A DNA stretch of 64,000 nt, taken from positions 56,101,501 to 56,165,500 of the forward strand of contig JAZHRO010000012.1 in the NCBI GenBank assembly GCA_037157565.1. Reading direction: 5' to 3'. Position 1 is the stretch's first letter, and the number at the start of each line of letters is the position of its first letter. Both the position numbers and the translations under genes were made by a program. Shown here piece after piece: positions 53,819-63,360 of the stretch. The DNA comes from Thalassia testudinum. Lineage: Eukaryota > Streptophyta > Magnoliopsida > Alismatales > Hydrocharitaceae. Below the pieces are notes generated by a model. It worked only from the letters and a program-made list of their open reading frames with translations, searched no databases and was not told the DNA's origin.

Positions 53819-54183
53819 TTAGTTACCCTCCAGCAGGGCAACAGTTTCACCAACGGGGGCAGGTTCATGAGTAAAATAGGGTTTTAAATGCTTCCCATTG
53901 ACCATAAATTTATGCCCAGATTTGGGATCTTCAATTTCAATGGCCCCATTAGGAAATGGTCTCGAGACCAAGAAGGGACCAGTCCATTTGGACTTCAATT
54001 TCCCTGGAAAGAATTTGAGCCGGGCATTGTAAAGCCAAACTTGCTGAGATGACTCAAATTTCCTCCGCCGAATTTAGCTGTCGTGAAAAGCCTTAGTGCC
54101 TTGCTTGAAAGTTAATGCAGAATCATAGGCTTCACAACGGAGCTCTTCCAGCTCTTGGAGTTGGAGTTTCCTTTCTCGACCAC

Positions 54184-56859
54184 TGTAACGACCCAATTCC
54201 CGAGTCCCTACGAGACACAAGAACTTGACCGACTCGACTAATCCCAAGACCTAATCGTCCAAAGAGGAAGTAACCAAAAGAGCAGTAAAATAAACCACAT
54301 TCAGCATGAATATAACTAGCAGTAACAAAATACAGCAGTAAGAAAAGAAACTACTACAGCATGTACCACCACAACAGTAGAACAACATTTAACATAACAA
54401 GAACTGCGGGTAAAGAAAAGTACAGCGGTAACAAGAACTACTCACTACAGTGGAACCAAAAAGAGGTACAAGAGAACAGTGGTAACTCTACTGGACCCTA
54501 CTTGGCCCAGCGTCCTCTGCAGTCGCTGACCCTGCCTGCTCAACACCTGGTCCTGAAAGGTAACGAGTGTAACACGTCAGCAAAACGCTGAGTAGAGTGG
54601 CAACTAAACTAAAGAAACAGTAAAGTGTACAGTAGCTGTTTTAATTTTCTTTCTTCCTTTATTTACGTCTTTCTATTGTTTCAAAATTTATCTATTTCTC
54701 AGATCCTTCACTTAATCTCGAATGTTCCTCGTGGGAACGATCTTGATTGCAGTCTTTTCCAAAAACTAGAAGTAGCACGTGGTGCTCTCCTGGCCGGGAG
54801 AGTCCCCTGTGGTGATCCTACTCTCAATCAACCACCCCAAGGTCACGGGCAGGCGTAACGGTGACTACGGCACACGCGATAAACGCACAGGTAGCTAACC
54901 CGCACTGGCACGCGGTCAGTCGTTTCCGTTAACGGGTGCGCCCAAAGCACAGCATGGAACCAGTACAGGGCAGAGCCCTCTCAGTAACAGGGGTCCAACC
55001 CCTCCACAGTAACCAAACAGGGGCCTTGCCCCTCCACAGTTCACGCACCCTCGCCTGACTACCCTGGTTTGCCCAGTGGGCCTAACAAGTCGGTGTAGTT
55101 GAGCTAGCATAACCTCGGGGCCCGTAGGGTAGCTAGTACTCGCCCTACACTAATAGCTCTCCTCGGTACTATGTACACGAGGGCCAGCAAGTCGGTACAA
55201 AGTGGCCAGACCTAACCCTAGGTCCCTGGGGTGGCTGGCTCCGCTCTGCACTAAATAGGGGGACAGTCGCTCTCCTTGGTACTCCGTACTCAAGGGCCAG
55301 CTCACTTCCCCAATTCTATTCCATTCACCTTCCAGGAGTTCTACTCCTAATTCCCCGTAGGGTTCCAGCTCTTTTAACTCAGCACATTCAGGTTTCACCT
55401 TTCCAGTTTCATGTTCATACAATCCATGTTCTCAATCACGTGTATTTATTTATAACAGGCAGCTGTTAAACCAATTTACAGGTAGCGATTATTTCCTTTC
55501 CACATTTTCCAAGACTGCAGTATTCATATATTCCACTAGTTCTTCCCATCCTAGGATTCATGCCATACCCTAGGATCTATCATACAATCTAGTTTTCCAA
55601 CCCTAGGATCCATGCAACACCCTAGGATCTACCATTCATTCTAGTTTCTCATTCCTAGGATTCATGCAATGTCCTAGGTTCTATTTATGGTTCCATAATT
55701 TAACAGATTATCCTAATAAACTTAAAAGCCACTCTACCGGTTACAACAGGCGTACTGAGGGCGTGGTCGGGAATCCCGCGTGCCTTCGCAACCCCCGAGA
55801 CTGCAACGGAACGGGGTCCTATCACAAGGATCAAACACAAGAAGTTTCTCAAAACAGTATACAACTACTGTAGATGGGTAGAGGATTTAATTCCGAAAAG
55901 TACGCAACTCGAAACGTGGAAAACGGACTCCGAACGGGCCCTAAACGAGTCGAAAATGACGAAACAGTGCAAAATCAGACGTCTGGGACTTCTTCCAGAC
56001 GTCTTAAAAATGGGGACCAGATGGTACCTTACCCTACGTGGTCTCTCAGATGTCCAGAAGCCTGCGGGGGCGTCTGGCCTAGTTCCCAGACGTCCGATGG
56101 TCACCCCGGATGTCTGGAAGTCGTTCCCGTCGTCTGGCACTACAGCCAGACGTCTGATTCGCGTTGGATGGCGAATCCAGACCCTGCGTGTACCCATTTC
56201 TCTCTCTCAATACGGACGGCTGAAGAAAAGTAAGAAGGACGAAAATAACTCACCTTTCAGACGTCTGGACAGTCCTCCAGACGTCCTCCCAGTCATCTGG
56301 TTGGAATCCCAGACGTCTGATTCTGGAAAAATTTCCAAAATCAGGGCCCGACTCGCCCTCCGCTCGCGACGCACGGCCACGCCGCGAGTCGTCCGCCTGC
56401 TGCTCGAGCTGCAGTAGGTCTCCCGCGCCACCCCGCATTTGCTGCTCCCCCCGCCGGCCGACCCTAGCAGCCCCGGCAAGCTTGCCCTCACGGCCGAGCG
56501 CCTCCTCCCTCGCGCAACACCTCCTCCCACGCTCACCGCGGCTATCGCTGCCGCCGCTCACTCGCGCTCGCACTCGTGCACCGGCTAGAAGGAGAAGAGG
56601 AAGGGGGCGGAGGTGATGAGAGTGAGGGAGAGGGCGTGACATTTTAAAGCTGCGTGGGGAGGAGAGAGAGAGCGGGACAGAGGGCAGCCTGCGGCCGCAG
56701 GAGAGAGGGGAAAAGCGACCGCAGGTCTGCGCACGCAGGTGCGCAGACGCAATCGCGCATACCGCCGAAACCGAATCCCAGATGTCTGGAAGTGGTTCCA
56801 GACGTCTGGTACGACATCTGGGCCACCTCCCAGACGTCTGAAACCTCGCGTTCGTAACA
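54184..56859 (+). mobile_element. Family-D solo LTR (D4), perfect TSD ACCAC
   Basis: It is 2676 bp, TGTAACGACCC to TTCGTAACA, with flanks ACCAC at 54179-54183 and 56860-56864. TATA-like ATTTTAAAG is near 56641. CpG-rich sequence (56340-56760) and six exact CAGACGTCTG sites remain (55977, 56147, 56258, 56310, 56799, 56831). It is the best preserved of the four family-D copies by palindrome and CpG content. The internal region is absent. Confidence 0.93.
55977..56840. repeat. CAGACGTCTG palindromes in LTR D4
   Basis: Six exact sites plus many with one change (CAGATGTCTGG, CAGACGTCCG, CGTCGTCTGG) occur in two groups, 55977-56319 upstream of the TATA-like box and 56780-56840 downstream. The same decamer fills the copia LTRs S1 and S2. 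Confidence 0.85.
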
Positions 56860-56989
56860 ACCACATAGGTCTGGGTCGAGGTTACATTGACGAACTGCCC
56901 AATAAGCGCAGTGCTCCAGCTCCACAGGCAAATGACAAGGCTTCCCATAAATGATTCTATAAGGACACATACCTAGAGGAGCCTTGAAG

Positions 56990-57060
56990 GCGGTCTGATA
57001 CGCCTAAAGTGCGTCAATTAGCTTGTCATATCAATTAGTTGTCAATTAGCGGTCTGATAC
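56990..57060 (-). repeat. Deletion junction with duplicated GCGGTCTGATAC
   Basis: GCGGTCTGATAC occurs at 56990-57001 and again at 57049-57060, and GTCAATTAGC at 57013-57022 and 57041-57050. On the minus strand, the gag end passes through this filler into integrase codons, so protease, RT, RNase H and most integrase are missing. Confidence 0.75.
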
Positions 57061-58626
57061 ACAGTGCCCGGATCTTTCTGCTTCAGTGGTAGATTTGACA
57101 GTATAGCACAACTCACATGAGGCGAGAGAACCACCGGATTCTTTGTTTTCTTTGACTGTCGCTTGGGTGTAGTGTAGTCTTTGAAAAATTGGGTGACAGA
57201 GGGTATATGGTCGATAGCCTCTAACAGGGGTATCTTGATTTCTACATCCCTGAATAAATTACGCAGGTTATCAAAGGCCTGCGTATCCTTTTTCTTGCCT
57301 TTTGGCTCCCTCAGTAGAGCCTTAGGGAATGGGACTAATTCTGGCACTAGTTTAGGTATATCATCCTCACAAGAATGCGGTGCGCATCCCAAATGAAAAG
57401 GCGATGAAAAAGATGGGCCAGGATCAGGTCGAAGTGGGTCGATGGTTTGCTTACCGCTACTCGTAGTAATCGCATTGGACGTTGCGGGTCCAGTGGGATC
57501 ATAAGGCGAAGGAGGGTTCGCAATAGGGACATAAGGGTGAGGTGCTGCTGTGGGATTAGCCTGGAATCCCGGAGGAATGCTCGATGCTTGCAGAATCTGA
57601 TGAACCTGCCCCTGAGAAGGTCGTACCTGTGGTTGAGGACCACGAGGTACAAAATTTCGCGGGTTGGGAACAGGTTGGGCTGGAAGAGTCCCCTGAGATC
57701 GAGTCGCCATGCGTTGTTGACTGATCTCAGCATTTTGCTGCGCCAATTGGTGCTGAAGAGAGGTCATGTTCTCTTCATGGCGCTTAGACATTTCCGTCAC
57801 CATTCGCATCAGTTTATCAAGAGGACTTGATCGTGATCTATTTCCGGTATGCAAGGACCTGATGGCGGATTCACCACAGGATTAGACTGAGACTTTGGGA
57901 TGATGGGTGCGGACGGTCGCATAAGCCCACCCGTGGGGTTTTGGCACTGCGGGTTACTAGACCATGCAAGGTTAGGATGATTTCGCCATCCTAGGTTATA
58001 AGTATCAGAGAACGGGTTGTTCCCCAGGGCGCAAGCGTCTTCTAAGCCAGAAGACGAGTCCGCATGTATGTATGCATCCGAGAACATGGAGGCTTGGTCC
58101 TCCATGTCAAAATACTAGCTTACAAAAGCCAGATGCATATTACATACCGAATTGCTTGGAGCGACATTCGGTAAGGAAGATCTCACGGGGTTTTTGGGAA
58201 TAAGCCTGGTATTGGAAAGATTAGGATTGTGATGAAGTGGTGAGGTGGAGGTGTTTGCCATAGAACGGGTGGGATTGGACAGAAGCTCGTCCAGCTTCTT
58301 GTGCACCACGGAGACTTCATCCAATTTTTGTGCGATAAGATTAAGATCTGTGGATGAATGGGAGGGTCCCGTGTCAACTTCGTGAACATTACGGGGCAGG
58401 CTGGTACGATTAAAGGCGACAATGGAGGCATTGTTCATTGAATTTTCGCTCATGTTTTCAAATAATTCAAATGCTCCATTTTTATCTTTATTCATGAAAT
58501 TCCCTCCCCAGGAAGCGTCTATAATCTGCTTCAAAGTCTCATTTAACCCATAATAGAAAATTTGGGCTATATGCCACTTAGGCAGACTGTGGTGCAGACA
58601 CTTCCGGAGGAGGTCATTATACCTCT
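57049..58626 (-). pseudogene. Athila-like gag, C-terminal two-thirds, degenerate
   Basis: The minus strand shows RYNDLLRKCLHH and IFYYGLNETLKQ (capsid end, 58500-58620), then FELFENMSENSMNNAS. A TAG at 58117-58115 precedes YNLGWRNHPN. After a frameshift near 57830 come a Gln-rich stretch, a TSSGKQTIDP segment and the gag-protease linker DVEIKIPLLEAIDHIPSV with KRQSKK. The N-terminal part is cut off at 58626 by the plus-strand element. It ends at the deletion junction. In active relatives gag builds the particle. Confidence 0.85.
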
Positions 58627-60341
58627 TGATGTAAACATGTTTACACTACTTAAGATGTCTATTTATGCATGTTCTTAAGCATAGGATTGCATTGCATACT
58701 ATAAATATTGCATAACATGCATCATATTGCATTTAGAGTAGTTTGAATAAAATGGAAGTTAATTGTCTCCTTTTATGTTCATGGACAGGACAAACTATTT
58801 ATTAGGGCCTCGGATCGAAGATCCAACCATAACAATGTGATCAGGGAGACGATTGGAGTTTAACGATTCTAAGATCGCCCTAATCAGGCATCTGTAGTAT
58901 CAGATAGAGACCGGGGAACCCTAGAAGATCAAGGGCCAAGATGGTGTGAATCCACACTTCAAACAACAAATCTAACCACACGGATGGATTCGGATCGACG
59001 ATCGCAGCCTAACGGAGCAAAAATCGACTCAATCTGACAACCATGGCACCATCTACATCATCCAGAAGATGGACGGCCAAGATAGTGCCACGTGGCACCA
59101 TCTCAGCCGTCCAACTATCCCTCAAGACCACCGCTGCCTCTCCAAAGAAAATCCAACGTGCGATCTGGGCCGTTGGATCTTCATCCAACGGCTGTGGATG
59201 CGCACGCCTGATTTCATCCGCGCGACCATCTCGCTGATGCAGCGCAGCGGGCGAAGGCTTTATCGCGAGCAGGCGGTGCTCGTTCGAAACGCGAGAAGTG
59301 GGTGAGCGGTGCAGGAGAGCGGGTGCGACTGACCGCTCGATTGCGATCGGACATTCCTACGCGCCCAATCCGCCCCACGCGCTATTGCATGCCTGCACGT
59401 GACGCGAGATCGTACGCGGGCGGGCGCACGCTAAGGAGCGAGCGAAGGCGCGACTTAAGCCGTTCAATCTCACGATCGGATGGCTGAGAGCGGCTAAATG
59501 TGTACGCGCGTCACACGGGCGTGCAAGATAGCGGACACGCGCGCCCAGCCCACTACGCCCACATTCGGACCTTTAGCGACGGTTTTATACATCACTAGAG
59601 GTCCTGAATTAATGTTTTTAAAATTGGAATAACCAAATTGCCCCCACTCCTTGCAACTATAAAAGGAGACCCCCTCCATACGAAATTTTCATCCCTTCCT
59701 TTTCTTCTCTCCCTCTCCAAAGCTCAAGAGAAGCTTATCCCACACCTGAGATGCTTCTCGCGAGATAAAGTCAATTTTTCGTTCCCCTTTCGGAGGCAGA
59801 TCTCGCAACGACGACGACGTGCTGCCCTATTCCCGTTCTTCCCACTTCATTCTCCTTCGTCGTGCTTCATCCTTCTTCGTCCAGGCGTCGTCCCGTCCGG
59901 CTCGTCATCCAAGCGACTGTCGAGGAGGATATCTCTCTCCCCATTCTTTTTACTGCTTTCTAGAATAGATTTACTGCTTTCTAGTGTAGAATTTTCCTGC
60001 TTTCTAGTGTAGTTGATTTCCCGCTTTCTAGTGTAATTCTTCTTTGGTTTTATTGTATAAACATTTTGAATTATTGAATGCATGTTCTCTCTCTCTCTCT
60101 CTCTAGTTTAGTCTGATTGTTATTATGGCTTCATTGTAATTACATTGCCTCACTTTTCAAAAAAAAAATTCTAGAAAAAATATAATTGAGAATATAGATC
60201 AACGTAGCCTCCCTGAGTTCGACCCAGGATTTTCATTCCGGCATAAATTTTATTTGTTGAACATGAGTTCTTCGCTTTCATACTACGACGACAAGTTTTT
60301 CAAAACCAAACACATTAGCATAACAATTCGGATGTTCAGCA
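58627..60341 (+). mobile_element. 5' LTR of a plus-strand Athila-like element
   Basis: It starts TGATGTAAACATG, exactly where the minus-strand gag is interrupted, and ends TTCAGCA three bases before a tRNA-Asp primer site. It is about 1715 bp. It contains a 16-bp palindrome at 58630-58645, a G-box palindrome at 59085-59098, a 10-bp hairpin at 59169-59192, a TATA box at 59656 and a CT microsatellite at 60088-60104. The start could be 58627 or 58630. Confidence 0.75.
59656..59665 (+). promoter_or_regulatory. TATA box of the plus-strand Athila-like LTR
   Basis: ACTATAAAAG lies about 685 bp before the LTR end, followed by a pyrimidine-rich leader. It is a strong match to plant TATA boxes; the expected start is near 59690. 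Confidence 0.6.
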
Positions 60342-60344
60342 TTT

Positions 60345-60362
60345 TGGCACCGTTGCCGGGGA
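60345..60362 (+). promoter_or_regulatory. Primer binding site for tRNA-Asp
   Basis: TGGCACCGTTGCCGGGGA matches the complement of the 3' end of plant tRNA-Asp (TGGCGCCGTTGCCGGGGA) at 17 of 18 positions; the one change is CpG to CA. This site is typical of Athila elements and fixes the LTR end. Confidence 0.9.
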
Positions 60363-61670
60363 GGCAACAATTTCCGATCTTCTTTTCGCATTTCTTGCAC
60401 TTTATTATTTTCTAACTTGCTTTCTCTTGTGTCTGTTGTTTTGCAGAGACCTCCATCAGGGAATCATCAAGCGGTAGACTGGAGTAAAGTGCAGTTGAAG
60501 ACAACTGTAAGTGCTCCCCATTCTTCCCCCCTCCATAGATTTCATTCGCCACATTAAATCCAAATTCCAATTAACCTAGGTGTTTGCATAAATCTTAGGA
60601 ATAGTTTGGTTGTTTGGATTTTCACTCACATTCATTCCACCCTCATTTATAAAAAAAAAACAACAAAAAGATAATCTTGTGGGGCAATTTTCAACAAACA
60701 CACAACGTACACCCACATTCAAGGCACTTAACCGAATTGATTTGTTTCTACTCAACCGGGTTCTGATTTATGGAATCGGTACACATAAAGCAACACATAA
60801 AAAAGTAGAAATCATTCTAGGTTAACCATCTTTGTGTGCCTAACTTAGTGGTGCATTTGTAGCCAGTTGTTTGAGTTGTTTGGGCCGCACCACTCTACTT
60901 AAAATCAACTCATCAAGTAGCTCCTCATTAGGGTTGTCAACCTAGGTCTATTCTAGGCGCTCCACTTTCTTTCTGATTCTAAAGGAAAACAATCTTCACC
61001 CGTGTTTTACAACTTGGTGTTCCTAGAAACTTGATTACAATCCACCTAATTTGAAACCCTAAAAGCTACTTAAGCAAGATTTGAACATTAAAATCCACGC
61101 ATCACAAATAATCTTGCTTGAAAATCCTGGTTGTGCACGCACTTACACAAATCTCAATCAATCATTAAGGGCACAATCCATTAAGGGCCCATTACATTCC
61201 ATATGCACCACAATCCCAGGCCTTAATAAAATTGAGTAAACGTTGGCCTTAAGGTCTGATTCGCTCTCCAGGGCTTAGTCTGAGATTATCTTTGATTAAC
61301 CAACTTGTACTGATTAATCTGATGTCTAGCTAGGGGAGTAGCGTCAAACGACCGTGGCTGGGGGGTACACTAGGAACCGGAGGTAAAAGCCAAAGGAAGA
61401 ACTTTCTCCCCAATCCCTCCTTCTAACTGGTTGGATTGAACAGACGCAAGTAGAGTAAATCATTTACAGTCGGTAGGTTTTGGGAGTCAGTAGATCCTTA
61501 GGCTACCTCACTTAAGGACAACCTTGTTTTGTTGTGTTGCAGGGTCCCTATCCCCAGTCCTTCCGACCTTCTCCTAATTTATGCTGGGAAGATGGTCATT
61601 GAATCCCCGATTGGAAGGACCATTAGAGTATTCTAGGAGGCGCAAATTGGATTTTGGTCAAATTAATCCC
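60363..61670 (+). other. Untranslated leader of the plus-strand Athila-like element
   Basis: About 1.3 kb lies between the primer site and the gag ATG. No coding or promoter is recognised. It is presumably the packaging/leader region. Confidence 0.6.
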
Positions 61671-63360
61671 ATGGCTGACCAACAGCCTCCTCTGCTTGGA
61701 AATCCACAAGAAGAATTTCAAAGGTAGCTAGAACAAATGCAGAGAATGCAGGAATGGTTCCAAAGAATGCAGGGCGCTCAGCCCTTGAAGGATTTTTATG
61801 ATCCTTCAAATTATAGGGAACGTCCCGACGTCCAGATTCCAGCCAGTGACGTAGAAATCAAGCCCCAGGTGTTAAGCCTGATCAAACATTATCATGGGCT
61901 TGGCTCCAAAGATCCGTTTCAGCACTTGGAGGACTTGACCACTTTGGTCCAGACCACCAAGGCACGAAACGTAAACGAAGAGCAAATGATCATGAGGCTC
62001 TTCCCCCACTCTCTTAGGGATAAGGCCGCGCATTGGTATAGGACAATAGGAAGACCAATTACAACTTGGAATGAGTTGAAATCGGCCTTTCTGAAGAAAT
62101 TCTTCCCAGTCAGACGTACCAATGCTTTGAGACGGGCAATCACTACCTTTACCCAGCAGTCGGGGGAGTAGTTTCATGTGGCCTGGGAGCGATTCCAGGA
62201 CCTATTGCGGAGGTGTCCACACCACAAGGTGCTGAAATGGCAACTCGTGCAGATCTTCTATCATGGGTTGACTGAGCAACTCAAAAATCATGTGGATGCT
62301 TCTTGCAAAGGCAATTTCCTCAATAAAGATGCAGATAGTGCGCAAGATTTATTTGAGGAAATGAGTGAGAATTCAATCAATCATGCCTCCATGGATACAT
62401 TTAACCGATCCTAGCAGCCCAGATCAAATGTCAATGAAGTCCATGACTCTCATTCATTTGATATGGAATTGATTTATAACAAACTTGATAAGATGGACTT
62501 GGTTGATAAGAGAATGGAAGAGTGGGTGGCTGGCAATTCTATGAACAACTCTTAATCCACTCAATCCCAAAATTTGGGATTCCATTCTTCACGAGCTCCT
62601 TCTGGACGGGAGTTCGTGAATCAACTCAATGCGGCTCAACCTGTGAGTCAGCATTTTTCTGAACCCCATGGGTTCCAAATTGGGGCCTTTGATCCCAGTT
62701 TTTCTCTCCATCCTCACCTTATGAGGATGTCTGTGCTGTACAAGAGAATGTTAGATCCAACCCCTACTCTAATGCTTATAATCCAGGTTGGAGAAACCAC
62801 CCTAACTTCTCTTGGAAAAACACGGGGCAACAGACCCAATTCCAACCCGGCAACTGTGCTCCGCAATCACCAATGGGTCAGGGTCATGTATATACTCAGT
62901 TGCCTCCAAATCAGGTCAATCAGCCAGCTTGGAATGCCCATCAACTCGCAGGGCAGGCTGATTTGAACCGACAAATGGTAGAGATGCAAGGATCCATGCT
63001 CTAGCTCATGTAGCAAATGAAAACCTCGCTGGGCAACTTGCAGTCCGAGTTCATTGCTAACTCTCGTCAACCCGGATCTCTACCATCCTAACCCGTACCC
63101 AACCCGCGAAATATTATGAATTCGGGTAATCAAGCCCACGGGTACGAAAATCAGAGTGACCCACACGCACATGCTCAGGTGGTTGAGCAGGGTTCCTCGT
63201 CCTCTTCTTCTTCTTCTTCTACAAATCAACAATTCCTGGCTAATCAAGCCCCTCCAATCTTTCCTAACCCTTCCCAAGACCCAAATTCTTATGCATCTGC
63301 AAATTCTGTCACCTTGAGGAGTGGTAAGCAGACTCAGGATCCACAACACACTATTCTGAT
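61671..63360 (+). pseudogene. Athila-like gag with seven or more stops
   Basis: ATG 61671 (MADQQPPLLGNPQEEF) starts a frame with capsid blocks PQVLSLIKHYHGLGSKDPFQHLEDL (shown here over two parts: 61863 and 61905), LRDKAAHWYRT, WNELKSAFLKKFFP and FQDLLRRCPHH. ENSINHAS follows and then, after a frameshift between 62700 and 62790, the NPGWRNHPNF-type segment, a poly-Ser run (63197-63220) and TLRSGKQTQDP. In-frame stops are at 61725, 62169, 62412, 62553, 63002, 63011 and 63089. A further frameshift lies near 63355. This copy cannot make gag. Confidence 0.9.

Larger units (their letters stand above)
53819..57010 (-). pseudogene. Athila-like integrase, split by solo LTR D4
   Basis: The upstream part (56865-57010, minus) reads CPYRIIYGKPCHLPVELEH and AYWAVRQCNLD. 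The downstream part (53819-54183) has LQLQELEELRCEAYDS, WLYNARLKFFPGKLKSKW and the terminal KPYFTHEPAPV, with stop TAA 53821-53819. With D4 and one copy of its 5-bp duplication set aside, the codon phase is continuous. In-frame stops are at 54076-54074 and in the ALWAY-equivalent motif near 57002. Most of the integrase core is missing because of an internal deletion at 57.0 kb. Function in relatives: cDNA insertion. Confidence 0.85.

Noticed and set aside
56250..56948. 232-codon minus-strand frame running from integrase into D4
   Set aside because: It is an artificial fusion of integrase codons with antisense LTR sequence; the insertion edge is inside it.
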